Positions 28,857-37,471 of a stretch of 64,000 nucleotides of DNA are shown piece after piece (position 1 is the first letter of the stretch; the number at the start of each line of letters is the position of its first letter). A program made the translations under genes and the position numbers. Under the pieces are notes generated by a model that was given only the letters and a program-made list of their open reading frames with translations, searched no databases and was not told the DNA's origin. This DNA comes from Flexivirga endophytica (GTDB taxonomy: Bacteria > Actinomycetota > Actinomycetes > Actinomycetales > Dermatophilaceae). The DNA lies in NCBI RefSeq assembly GCF_014640635.1, contig NZ_BMHI01000005.1, positions 558,001-622,000 of the forward strand. Reading direction: 5' to 3'.

Positions 28857-31178
28857 GTGACAAGACGCGTCTTCAAGACGGTCGCCGGGACGACGGCATT
28901 CGCCGCCACGGCGTCCTTCGCCATCGCAGGGCTTACCCAGCCCGCCGATGCACAGGCGGTGCCTTCGGCCGGACCCGGCCTCACGCACCGCGCCGACAAT
29001 CTGCCCAACCCCCGCGCTGAGCGACAGGCTGCCGAACGCAAGGCGGCCGTCAACAAGCTGATCAAGGGCGAGGCCAAGGTCAAGACGATCGATGGCAAGA
29101 AGGTCATCGAGCTGCAGGCGCCGGAATCGGCTGCGAAGCAGGGCAAGCGCGGCAAGGGCACCCAGCCCAAGAAGGGGAAGTACGTCCAGTACGACCCGAA
29201 CCAGTCGACCAAGATCTTCACCACTCTCGCCGAGTTCGGTGACAAGACCAAGGACGCGACGGGTGGTTCGGCCGGACCGCTGCACAACGCCATCCCGAAA
29301 CCGGATCGCACCGAGAACAACTCGACCTACTGGGTGGACGACTTCAACCAGGCGCACTACGACGAACTCTTCAACGGGACCGGCGAGTCGTTCAAGAACT
29401 TCTACAAGGACCAGTCGCTGGGCCGCTTCGACGTGTCCACCACGGTGAGCGACTGGGTGAAGGTGCCCTACAACGAGGCGCGCTACGGGCACAACCCGGT
29501 CAAGGGTGACGGCACCAGCGAGGCCGAGGGCTACTGGTCCTTCGTCAACGACTCGCTGACGTCCTGGTACAACAAGCAGATCGAGTCCGGCAAGACCAAG
29601 GACGAGGTCAAGGAAGAGCTCAAGCAGTTCGACACCTGGGACCGCTACGACTTCGACGGTGACGGCGACTTCAACGAGCCCGACGGCTACATCGACCACT
29701 ACGAGGCGTTGCATGCAGGTGAGGGCGAGGAGGCCGGTGGCGGCGCGGAGGGCGAGGACGCCATCTGGTCGCACCGCTGGGCCGTGCAGTCCGGTTACGG
29801 CACGACGGGACCGCAGGGCAACAAGTCCGGTGGTGTCCAGATCGGCGACACGGGGATCTGGGTCTCCGACTACACCACCGAGCCGGAGAACGGCGGACTC
29901 GGTGTGTTCACACACGAATTCGGACACGACCTGGGCCTGCCGGACCTCTACGACACCTCCGGCGGCGGCGACAACACGGTCGGCTTCTGGAGCCTGATGA
30001 GCAGTGGCTCGTGGCTCAACCACGGCGAGGACGCCATCGGCACGACGCCCGGCTACATGGATGCGTGGTCCAAGGTTCAGCTCGGCTGGGCGGACCTGCA
30101 GACCGTGAAGTACGGCGACGACTCCGAGGTGCACCTCGGCCCGGCCGACATGGACAACGCGAAGGAGCCCCAGGCCCTCGCAGTCAGCCTGCCGGACAAG
30201 GAGATCACCACCGACTACAACACCCCGAAGTCGGGTTCGTACGAATGGTGGAGCGGCAGCGCTGACAACCTGAACACGACCCTCTCCCGGGAGATCGACC
30301 TCAGCGGAGCGTCGTCGGCCTCGGTCTCGGCGGCCGCCTGGTACGACATCGAGCAGGACTACGACTTCCTCTACGGTCAGGTGTCGACCGACGGCGGGTC
30401 CACCTGGACCAACGTCGGTGACGGTGTGACCGGGACCAAGAAGGAGTGGACCTCGGTCAACTTCGACCTGGCGCCGTATGTCGGCAAGAAGGTGCTCTTC
30501 CGGTTCGCCTACCAGACCGACGGTGGCGTGCACAACGACGGCGCCTTCCTCGACGACCTGGCAGTGACCATCGACGGCACGACCACCACCGATGATGTCG
30601 AGTCGACCGAATCCGTCTGGACCGCAGACGGATTCACCCGCATGACCGGCAGCAACACCGTCACGGCCGCGCACTACTACCTGGCCGAGTCCCGTCGCTA
30701 CTCCGGTTACGACTCCACGCTGAAGACCGGTCCGTACAACTTCGGCTTCAGCCCCGAGAAGCCGGACTGGGTGGAGCACTACCCCTACCAGGACGGCCTG
30801 CTGGTCTGGTACGTCGACAACGAGTTCGAGGACAACAACACCTCGGTGCACCCGGGCCGCGGTCTGGTGCTGCCGGTCGACGCCCACCCGGTCCCGACCG
30901 TGTGGAAGACCGGCGAGGTCGCTTCCAACCGGATCCAGTCCTATGACTCGACCTTCGGCACGAGCAAGACCGACAAGTTCACGCTGCACCGCAAGGGCAC
31001 GACGCTGCAGATGCCGAAGAAGGCGGGCATCCCGCTGTTCGACGACTCGCGGACCAACGCCTACTGGTCGGCCGAGAACCCGACCGGTTCGGTGAAGGTC
31101 GCCGGCACCGGCACGCAGATCGCCGTCAAGCACAAGCAGGGCGACGGACTGCTGCTGCAGGTGAAGTTCACCAAGTAA
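28857..31178 (+). CDS. Secreted M6-family metalloprotease (immune inhibitor A-like)
   Basis: 773 residues from a GTG with GGAGGA upstream. Signal peptide: MTRRVFKTVAGTTAFAAT, then a hydrophobic run ending near ADAQA. A charged pro-region (about 35-110) precedes the M6 catalytic domain; zinc site HEFGHDLGLPD at about residue 354-364 supplies two His, the Glu and the later Asp. Acidic DFDGDGDFNEPDG near 265 resembles a calcium loop. The C-terminal half includes jelly-roll-like segments (YDIEQDYDFLYGQVSTDGG). It should degrade extracellular protein. Tyr codons are almost all TAC and the window motif is absent from most of the gene. Confidence 0.92.
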   Translation: MTRRVFKTVAGTTAFAATASFAIAGLTQPADAQAVPSAGPGLTHRADNLPNPRAERQAAERKAAVNKLIKGEAKVKTIDGKKVIELQAPESAAKQGKRGKGTQPKKGKYVQYDPNQSTKIFTTLAEFGDKTKDATGGSAGPLHNAIPKPDRTENNSTYWVDDFNQAHYDELFNGTGESFKNFYKDQSLGRFDVSTTVSDWVKVPYNEARYGHNPVKGDGTSEAEGYWSFVNDSLTSWYNKQIESGKTKDEVKEELKQFDTWDRYDFDGDGDFNEPDGYIDHYEALHAGEGEEAGGGAEGEDAIWSHRWAVQSGYGTTGPQGNKSGGVQIGDTGIWVSDYTTEPENGGLGVFTHEFGHDLGLPDLYDTSGGGDNTVGFWSLMSSGSWLNHGEDAIGTTPGYMDAWSKVQLGWADLQTVKYGDDSEVHLGPADMDNAKEPQALAVSLPDKEITTDYNTPKSGSYEWWSGSADNLNTTLSREIDLSGASSASVSAAAWYDIEQDYDFLYGQVSTDGGSTWTNVGDGVTGTKKEWTSVNFDLAPYVGKKVLFRFAYQTDGGVHNDGAFLDDLAVTIDGTTTTDDVESTESVWTADGFTRMTGSNTVTAAHYYLAESRRYSGYDSTLKTGPYNFGFSPEKPDWVEHYPYQDGLLVWYVDNEFEDNNTSVHPGRGLVLPVDAHPVPTVWKTGEVASNRIQSYDSTFGTSKTDKFTLHRKGTTLQMPKKAGIPLFDDSRTNAYWSAENPTGSVKVAGTGTQIAVKHKQGDGLLLQVKFTK

Positions 31179-31198
31179 GCACCCCGCACGAGGAGGCG

Positions 31199-31240
31199 TC
31201 GATCGGAAGTTTTCTTCCGGTCGGCGCTTTCCGTTGCGCG
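31199..31240 (+). terminator. Intrinsic terminator after the M6 protease
   Basis: A stem GCGTCGATCGGAAG / CTTCCGGTCGGCGC closes on a TTTT loop and is followed by TTTCC, about 20 bases after the protease stop. It faces the 3' end of the convergent ArsR gene at 31251, so it may serve both strands. Confidence 0.8.
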
Positions 31241-31250
31241 ACAGGGTGTT

Positions 31251-31592
31251 TCAGTCAGTGGTGCGACCTGGGTCGTCCGCGACGGTCGCGTCGGACAGGC
31301 GCTCCAGAGCGGTGGACCAGTAGTCGCCATACCGCTGCACCCAGGGGGCGAAGGCGGCGCGCCAGCCGTCCCGGTCGATCTCGTAGTGCTGGTTGCGACC
31401 GTCCTTGCGGGCCCGGACCAGGCCGGCCGCTCGCAGCGTCATCAGGTGCTTGGAGATGCCAGAGGCGACCAGTTCGGGGAACGCGGCCGCGAGCTCACCG
31501 ACGGTGAGCGTGCCGCGCTCGGCCAGCAGGTCGAGCATGCTGCGACGCGTCGGGTCGGCGATGGCCCGGAACGGATCGACCTGCTCGGTCAT
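31251..31592 (-). CDS. ArsR-family winged-helix regulator
   Basis: 113 residues. Compact winged-helix protein with the start MTEQVDPFRAIADPTRRSMLDLLAERG and recognition helix region VASGISKHLMTLRAAGLV. No metal-binding Cys cluster, so it belongs to the non-metal ArsR branch often paired with an AHSA1/START protein. Its ATG overlaps the stop of that partner (ATGA). A palindromic operator lies before the pair, consistent with autoregulation. Confidence 0.88.
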   Translation of the reverse strand: MTEQVDPFRAIADPTRRSMLDLLAERGTLTVGELAAAFPELVASGISKHLMTLRAAGLVRARKDGRNQHYEIDRDGWRAAFAPWVQRYGDYWSTALERLSDATVADDPGRTTD

Positions 31593-32017
31593 GCGGCTGT
31601 CACGACGGCGTCGGTCAGCCGCTCGAGGACGGGGTGCCGCTCGAGGCCGCGCTCGTATGCCGCCTCGGCGCGCTCCCACGTCGGCGTGCCGATGCCGGCG
31701 AAACCGTCGTGGGTGAGGGTGACCGCGGTCTGCTCGCCGCCGCCTTCCAATGCGATCGTCAAACGGCCGGGGTGCATCCAGCCGGCGTCCTCCTCGAGCC
31801 AGGACAGGACGAAGAGCTTCTCCGGCTCGAACTCGAGCACGACGCCGCTGATCCACGTTCCTCCGTCGCCGCCCAGCATGCGGTAGGCGCCGCCACGACG
31901 CAGGTCGATCGTGATGTCCGCCGACAGCCACCTGCGCAGGCCCTCCGCGGAGGTGAACTGGCGCCATACAGCGGCGGTGTCGCGCGGGATGGTGATGGTC
32001 CGGGTGACGGTGGGCAT
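31589..32017 (-). CDS. SRPBCC/AHSA1-domain protein
   Basis: 142 residues. START-like lipid- or small-ligand-binding fold of the activator-of-Hsp90 (AHSA1) group: MPTVTRTITIPRDTAAVWRQF, LRRGGAYRML, LSWLEEDAG. First gene of a two-gene operon with the ArsR regulator. Start at 32017 is preceded by GGAGAG. Upstream in-frame codons to 32071 read through the operator and are rejected. Ligand unknown. Confidence 0.85.
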   Translation of the reverse strand: MPTVTRTITIPRDTAAVWRQFTSAEGLRRWLSADITIDLRRGGAYRMLGGDGGTWISGVVLEFEPEKLFVLSWLEEDAGWMHPGRLTIALEGGGEQTAVTLTHDGFAGIGTPTWERAEAAYERGLERHPVLERLTDAVVTAA

Positions 32018-32027
32018 GGTCTCTCCT

Positions 32028-32066
32028 TCATCAATTACCAAGTAGTAATATATTACTATCAGGTAA
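32028..32066. promoter_or_regulatory. AT-rich palindromic operator of the ArsR/AHSA1 pair
   Basis: TAGTAATATATTACTA (32043-32058) is a perfect 16-bp palindrome, flanked by matching ATTACC on the left and GGTAAT on the right, so the dyad spans over 30 bp. It stands out sharply in GC-rich DNA and lies directly before the AHSA1 start. Most likely the ArsR binding site. Confidence 0.72.
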
Positions 32067-32115
32067 TGCATCGGGTCGCAAGACCCGCTGTGCTCGAGTA
32101 AGGCAGGATTCGGTT

Positions 32116-32175
32116 ATGGATCGACAGCATGAGTCTCATGGGACCGAGCAACCCGCCGCGACCGTGCGCGATTGA
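32116..32175 (+). CDS. 19-codon leader ORF mimicking the glnA2 start
   Basis: ATG GAT CGA CAG CAT GAG begins a reading frame of 19 codons ending in TGA at 32173-32175, inside the start of the glnA2 ribosome site (GAGGAGG, 32174-32180). Its first residues, MDRQHE, copy those of glnA2 (MDRQQE), because TTATGGATCGACA occurs at both places. It could be a true leader peptide or the fossil of a duplicated 5' end. Confidence 0.4.
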   Translation: MDRQHESHGTEQPAATVRD

Positions 32176-32189
32176 GGAGGACCCAACTT

Positions 32190-33527
32190 ATGGATCGACA
32201 ACAGGAATACGTCCTCCGGACGATCGAGGAACGCGACATCCGGTTCATCCGACTGTGGTTCACCGACGTGCTGGGCACGCTGAAGTCGGTGGCCGTGGCG
32301 CCGGCCGAGCTGGACGGAGCCTTCGCCGAGGGCATCGGATTCGACGGCAGCTCCATCGAAGGACTGGCCCGGGTCTACGAGTCCGACATGCTGGTGCTAC
32401 CCGACGCGGACACTTTCCAGGTGCTGCCGTGGCGCGGTGAAAATCCGGCGACCGCGAGGATGTTCTGCGACATCCGGCTGCCCGACGGCTCGGCGAGCAT
32501 GGCAGACCCGCGATACGTCCTGCAGCGTGCGCTGGGCAAGGCCGCGGACAAGGGACTGACCTTCTACACCCACCCGGAGATCGAGTTCTACCTCTTCGAG
32601 AAGGACATCCAGCCCGGCCGGCCGCCGGTGCCGGTCGACAACTCCGGTTTTTTCGACCACGTCCCGCACGGCACCGGCCATGACTTCCGGCGCTCGGCGA
32701 TCACTCTGCTGGAGCAGATGGGCATTTCGGTGGAGTTCTCGCACCATGAGGCCGGGCCGGGCCAGAACGAGATCGACCTGCGGTATGCCGACGCCCTGAC
32801 GACCGCCGACAACATCATGACGTTCCGGACGGTCATCAAGGAGGTCGCGCTCGAGCAGGGTGTCTTCGCTTCGTTCATGCCCAAGCCGCTGGCCGACGCG
32901 CCAGGGTCCGGCATGCACACGCACGTCTCGCTCTTCGAGGAGGACCGCAACGCGTTCTTCGAGGCCGGTGCGCCATACCAACTGTCAAAGATGGCAAGGA
33001 GTTTCATCGCCGGCATCCTGCACCACGCGGGGGAGATCAGCGCGGTGACCAACCAGTGGGTCAACTCCTACAAGCGGATCTGGAGCGGCGCCGAAGCGCC
33101 GGCGCACGTGTGCTGGGGTCACAACAACCGCAGCGCGATGGTGCGGGTGCCGATGTACAAGCCGTCCAAGGGGCAGAGCTCACGCGTCGAGGTGCGATCC
33201 ATCGACTCCTCGGCCAACCCCTACCTCACCTACGCGGTGCTGCTGGCCGCCGGCATGAAGGGCGTCGACGAGGGCTACGAACTTCCGCCGGAGGCGGAGG
33301 ACAACGTCTGGGCGCTCACCGACCGGGAGTTGCGCGCCATGGGCATCGAGCCGCTGCCGGCGTCGTTGGATCACGCCATCCACCTGATGGAGCACAGTGA
33401 GCTGGTCGCCGAGACGCTCGGCGAGCACGTCTTCGACTTCTTCCTGCGCAACAAGCGCGCCGAGTGGGCGGCATACCGCGACCAGGTCACGCAGTACGAG
33501 CTGGATCGATACCTGGGCACGTTGTGA
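32190..33527 (+). CDS. glnA2: Glutamine synthetase, GlnA2 type
   Basis: 445 residues. ATP-dependent ligation of ammonia (or another amine) to glutamate. Signatures: GFDGSSIEG near residue 55, THPEIEFYLF near 130, FMPKPLADAPGSGMH near 230 and NRSAMVRVP near 315. It is paired with glnE exactly as glnA2-glnE in mycobacteria. The start at 32190 has GAGGAGG at ideal spacing; an in-frame codon at 32172 precedes that site and is rejected. In Streptomyces several GlnA-like paralogues act on polyamines, so glutamine synthesis is probable, not proven. Confidence 0.92.
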   Translation: MDRQQEYVLRTIEERDIRFIRLWFTDVLGTLKSVAVAPAELDGAFAEGIGFDGSSIEGLARVYESDMLVLPDADTFQVLPWRGENPATARMFCDIRLPDGSASMADPRYVLQRALGKAADKGLTFYTHPEIEFYLFEKDIQPGRPPVPVDNSGFFDHVPHGTGHDFRRSAITLLEQMGISVEFSHHEAGPGQNEIDLRYADALTTADNIMTFRTVIKEVALEQGVFASFMPKPLADAPGSGMHTHVSLFEEDRNAFFEAGAPYQLSKMARSFIAGILHHAGEISAVTNQWVNSYKRIWSGAEAPAHVCWGHNNRSAMVRVPMYKPSKGQSSRVEVRSIDSSANPYLTYAVLLAAGMKGVDEGYELPPEAEDNVWALTDRELRAMGIEPLPASLDHAIHLMEHSELVAETLGEHVFDFFLRNKRAEWAAYRDQVTQYELDRYLGTL

Positions 33528-36526
33528 CCGCGGAGAGCCCTGCAGTCTCCCGCTCCGTGCTGGCGCGCGCCGGATTCACCGAGGTGGAGCGCGCGCAGGG
33601 CATGGTCGGCGATCTCCGGATCGCACCCGAGCTGGTCGATGCGGCGGTCGCATCGCTGGCGCAGGCGGCCTCGCCGGACCATGCACTGCTCGGGCTCGTC
33701 CGACTGGGCGAAGTGCTGTCGGACAGCGAGAATCACCGGATAGCAACGCTCTTCACCGACGACAGGGACGGTTGGGACCGTCTGGTCCGCTTGCTCGGAG
33801 CATCAACGGCACTGACCGATCACCTGGTGCGGCACCCGGAGCATTGGCCGGACGTGGTGGCCGCGGAGGTGCGCGGTCGCGATGCGTTGTATGCCGCGCT
33901 GAGTGACAGCGTCGGGGACACCACCGGCACCGATGCGTATGACGCGCTGCGCGTCGCCTACTACCGGCAACTGCTGCAGATCGCAGCGGTCGACCTGACC
34001 GACGACCCGGTGGAGCAGTTCCCGATGATCTCCGAGGCGCTCTCGGAGCTGGCCGGTGCGGCGATCGCGGCGGCATTACGGATCGCGACCAACACCGTCG
34101 AGGACTCGGACACGTGCCGGATGACGGTCATCGGCATGGGCAAGTGCGGCGGGCTGGAGCTCAACTACATCAGCGACGTCGACGTCATCTTCGTCTGCGA
34201 GCCGGCCGACGGGGTCGACGAGGCCGATGCACTGACCGTCGGCAACAAGCTCGCCGCCGAGGTGATGCGGGCGTGCTCCGAGGCGACCGGCGAGGGATCG
34301 CTGTGGCCGGTGGATCCCGCGCTACGCCCGGAGGGCAAGCAGGGACCGCTGGTTCGGTCGGTGGAGTCGCATCGCGCCTACTACGAGCGGTGGGCCAAGA
34401 CCTGGGAGTTCCAGGCGCTGCTCAAGGCCCGGCCGATCGCCGGCGACGCGGAGGTCGGCGAGGCCTACCTCGACGCGATCCGGCCGCTGATCTGGCGCGC
34501 AGCGGACCGTGACCACTTCGTCGAGGACGTGCAGGCGATGCGGCGACGGGTCGAGGACCACGTGCCGCAGGCCGAGGTCGGCCGCCAGTTGAAGCTCGGT
34601 CCCGGTGGCTTGCGCGACATCGAGTTCAGTGTGCAGCTGCTCCAGTTGGTGCACGGTCGCACCGATGAGCGGCTGCGTGATCGCGGGACGCTCGCGGCCA
34701 TGGCCTCGTTGTCCCGCGGCGGTTACATCGGCCGTGTCGACGCGCACGATCTGGACCAGGCCTACCGCCGGTTGCGCGTGCTGGAGCACCGCATCCAGTT
34801 GTCCCGCATGCGGCGGTCCCACCTGATCCCGAACAGCTCCGCCGACCTGCGGGTGCTGGGCCGCTCCATAGGCTTGCGGGCCAACCCCGAGACCGACGTC
34901 GTCAAGCAGTGGCGCGAGCGCGCTGCGCAGGTCCGCCGATTGCACGAGCGGATCTTCTACCGGCCGTTGCTGTCGGCGGTCGCCAACCTGTCCCGCGACG
35001 ACGCCCGGCTGAGCCCGGCAAGCGCGCAGGATCGCTTCGCAGCATTGGGTTTTCGAGATGCCAAGGGCGCGGTGCGCCACATGGAGGCGCTCACCTCGGG
35101 TGTCAGCCGACGTGCCGCGATCCAGCGCACCCTGCTGCCGGTGATGCTCCAGTGGTTCGCCGAGGAGGTCGACCCCGACCTGGGGTTGCTCGCCTTCCGC
35201 AAGCTCAGCGACGCGCTCGGGACGACGCACTGGTTCCTGAAGATGCTGCGAGACGAGGGGCGTGCGGCGGAGACGCTGGCCAAGGCTCTGGCCAGCAGCC
35301 GGTATGTCGGTCAACTGCTCGAGAACGCCCCCTCCGCGGTAAGGATCTTCGGCTCCACGCACGCGTTGCGGCCGCTGACCCGCGACCAGTTGCTGACCGT
35401 GATGCGCGCCGCGGTCGACCGGCAACCGCAGGACGACGACGCGGCGCTGCTGGCGGTCCGCTCCGCACGCCGCACGGAGTTGATCCGCATCGCCGTCGCC
35501 GACCTGACCGGCAAGCTGGAGCTCGACGCGGTCGAGAGAGCGTTGACGGACCTGGCCTCCGCGACCCTGCAGGGCACGCTGGAGCTGGCCATCCGGCACG
35601 TCGAGAAGGAGACGCACACGACGATCTCGACCGGCATCTCGATCATCGGCATGGGCCGTCTCGGCGGCGGCGAGATGGGCTATTCCTCGGACGCGGACGT
35701 GATCTTCGTGCACGATCCGCTGCCGGACGCGGATCCCCAGCTCGCGCAGAGCCAGGCGGAGGAGGTCGTGACCTTCCTCAGCACGGGTCTGAGCGCGGGC
35801 GGGCCGGATCCCGCCCTGGTCGTGGACGCCGATCTGCGCCCGGAGGGCAAGGCCGGTCCGATCGTGCGAACGCTCGCGTCATACGCGGCCTATTACGAGC
35901 GGTGGTCCGAAGGTTGGGAGTCACAGGCTCTGCTGCGAGCGGCGCCGATCGCCGGTGACGAAGAGCTGGGCGTCAGCTTCCGTGCGCTGATCGATCCGTT
36001 GCGGTGGCCGGAAGGCGGCATCGACGAGAAGGCGGTCCGCGCGATCCGGATGCTGAAGGCACGGATGGAGGCCGAGCGATTGCCGCGTGGTGGCGATGTC
36101 CGCACGCACTTCAAGCTCGGTCGAGGAGGTCTGTCGGACGTCGAATGGACGGTGCAACTGGCGCAGCTGCAGCACGCGCACGACATCCCGGCGTTGCGGC
36201 ACACCGGCACGACGACTCCGTTGCGCGCGATGGTCGAGCACGGCCTGATCGAGGCAGACGACGCCGACCATCTGCGCGAGTCGTGGACGCTGGCCAGCCG
36301 GCTGCGCAACGCCTCGGTGCTCTGGCGCGGCCGGCCGGTCGACTCGCTGCCCGGTGCGCTCGCCGACGCCGATGGCATCGCGCGGATCCTCGGGTCCCCG
36401 GTCGGTTCGGGGTATCAGTTGTCCGACCGCTACCTGAAGGTGTCCCGGCGGGCACGTGAGGTGGTGGAGCGCGAGTTCTACGGCACCGACCCCGATGACG
36501 AGCGTGACACCGACCCGACCCGCTGA
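33524..36526 (+). CDS. glnE: Bifunctional glutamine synthetase adenylyltransferase/deadenylase
   Basis: 1000 residues. Adds AMP to, and removes it from, glutamine synthetase. Two nucleotidyltransferase domains are evident: GGLELNYISDVDVIFV near residue 208 and GGGEMGYSSDADVIFV near 722, each followed by PVDPALRPEGKQGP or VVDADLRPEGKAGP and a helical GlnD-like UR domain. The GTG overlaps the glnA2 stop (GTGA), giving translational coupling. The ORF start upstream is inside glnA2 and rejected. The end overlaps the convergent gene by 49 bp. Confidence 0.95.
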   Translation: MTAESPAVSRSVLARAGFTEVERAQGMVGDLRIAPELVDAAVASLAQAASPDHALLGLVRLGEVLSDSENHRIATLFTDDRDGWDRLVRLLGASTALTDHLVRHPEHWPDVVAAEVRGRDALYAALSDSVGDTTGTDAYDALRVAYYRQLLQIAAVDLTDDPVEQFPMISEALSELAGAAIAAALRIATNTVEDSDTCRMTVIGMGKCGGLELNYISDVDVIFVCEPADGVDEADALTVGNKLAAEVMRACSEATGEGSLWPVDPALRPEGKQGPLVRSVESHRAYYERWAKTWEFQALLKARPIAGDAEVGEAYLDAIRPLIWRAADRDHFVEDVQAMRRRVEDHVPQAEVGRQLKLGPGGLRDIEFSVQLLQLVHGRTDERLRDRGTLAAMASLSRGGYIGRVDAHDLDQAYRRLRVLEHRIQLSRMRRSHLIPNSSADLRVLGRSIGLRANPETDVVKQWRERAAQVRRLHERIFYRPLLSAVANLSRDDARLSPASAQDRFAALGFRDAKGAVRHMEALTSGVSRRAAIQRTLLPVMLQWFAEEVDPDLGLLAFRKLSDALGTTHWFLKMLRDEGRAAETLAKALASSRYVGQLLENAPSAVRIFGSTHALRPLTRDQLLTVMRAAVDRQPQDDDAALLAVRSARRTELIRIAVADLTGKLELDAVERALTDLASATLQGTLELAIRHVEKETHTTISTGISIIGMGRLGGGEMGYSSDADVIFVHDPLPDADPQLAQSQAEEVVTFLSTGLSAGGPDPALVVDADLRPEGKAGPIVRTLASYAAYYERWSEGWESQALLRAAPIAGDEELGVSFRALIDPLRWPEGGIDEKAVRAIRMLKARMEAERLPRGGDVRTHFKLGRGGLSDVEWTVQLAQLQHAHDIPALRHTGTTTPLRAMVEHGLIEADDADHLRESWTLASRLRNASVLWRGRPVDSLPGALADADGIARILGSPVGSGYQLSDRYLKVSRRAREVVEREFYGTDPDDERDTDPTR

Positions 36527-37338
36527 TCGCTGCCCGACCGCCTGCCGGATTCCCTGGTCGACTTCCTGGCGGGTCGGTCGTGCGGGGCTCCGATCCCGCC
36601 TAGGTGGCCGTGGATGGTCAGTTCGGTCGTGATCAGGACCGCGACAGCTTGGGCGACGAGGAGCGCCACCAGCACCAGCAGCTGCACGGCAGCGGCCTCC
36701 CACGCACTCGCACCGCCGAGCAACGCGCCGACGAACGCTCCTGGCAGGGTGACCAGGCCGACTGTGCGGGTCTGGTCCATCCCAGGGATCAGCGCCAGCG
36801 CCGCGTCGTCACGGGCGACGACATCGGCGGCTTCCGCGCGGGTGAGTCCGATGCTCAGCCCGGCCTCGAACTCGCCGTACCGCGTGCGCAATGATTCGTG
36901 GATCCGCTTGCCGGACAGCGAGGTCGCGGTCATCGAGTTGCCGCCGACGATGCCGAGCACCGGGATGACGGCGATCGGCTTGATCGGCACCAGCCCGGTC
37001 GCGAGCATGCCGAGCACGCCGGGCAGAACGCCTCCACAAATGGGCGCCAGGGTCCACCAGGTCGCGCGGCCGAGGATCCGATGCGCACTGGTGTATGCCG
37101 CCACCGACAGCATCAGTACGCAGAACAGCAGGGACAGCGCCCACGACTGCAGCACCGCGCCGACGATGGCGCCGACGATCGCGAGCTGAGCGCAGGCACG
37201 CAGGCCCGCGGTGAGTTGCCCGGCGCCGCTGCCCAGCCGTCCCCAGCGCACGATGCCGGCGGCGATGAACGTGCCGACGACGGTGAAAACCAGGACGACG
37301 ATCGCGTCGTGGGCGCCGTGCATCTGCACCAGGGTCAC
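36478..37338 (-). CDS. FetB/UPF0014-family ABC permease
   Basis: About 286 residues with six to seven membrane segments. The internal GIVGGNSMTATSLSG stretch and RYGEFEAGLSIGLTRAEAA, then IPGMDQTRTVGLVTLPGAFVG, are hallmarks of the FetB (YbbM) permeases, which with a FetA ATPase export iron in E. coli. No ATPase gene is beside it. Start is GTG 37338 or ATG 37323; neither has a clear ribosome site. The C-terminal roughly 30 residues are Arg/Ser-rich and may be soft sequence read over the glnE end. Confidence 0.8.
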   Translation of the reverse strand: MTLVQMHGAHDAIVVLVFTVVGTFIAAGIVRWGRLGSGAGQLTAGLRACAQLAIVGAIVGAVLQSWALSLLFCVLMLSVAAYTSAHRILGRATWWTLAPICGGVLPGVLGMLATGLVPIKPIAVIPVLGIVGGNSMTATSLSGKRIHESLRTRYGEFEAGLSIGLTRAEAADVVARDDAALALIPGMDQTRTVGLVTLPGAFVGALLGGASAWEAAAVQLLVLVALLVAQAVAVLITTELTIHGHLGGIGAPHDRPARKSTRESGRRSGSDQRVGSVSRSSSGSVP

Positions 37339-37471
37339 GTTCGCACCGCTGCTCGCTCGCTCACGATTGCAGTATCCCCGGCGTAGGTGGGTGCCCACCA
37401 GGTTCGTCACGGCGATTCCGGGGATCGGACGGCCCGGTATCGGCGACAGCCCGGCCACCTAGAATCGACCC

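Noticed and set aside
28686-31133. 815-codon minus-strand frame opposite the M6 protease, and the similar 764-codon frame at 20842-23136
   Set aside because: Shadows of well-supported plus-strand genes; no ribosome sites or recognisable domains.
32028-32071. N-terminal extension of the AHSA1 protein (MHYLIVIYYYLV)
   Set aside because: It is a translation of the AT-rich operator, not coding sequence.
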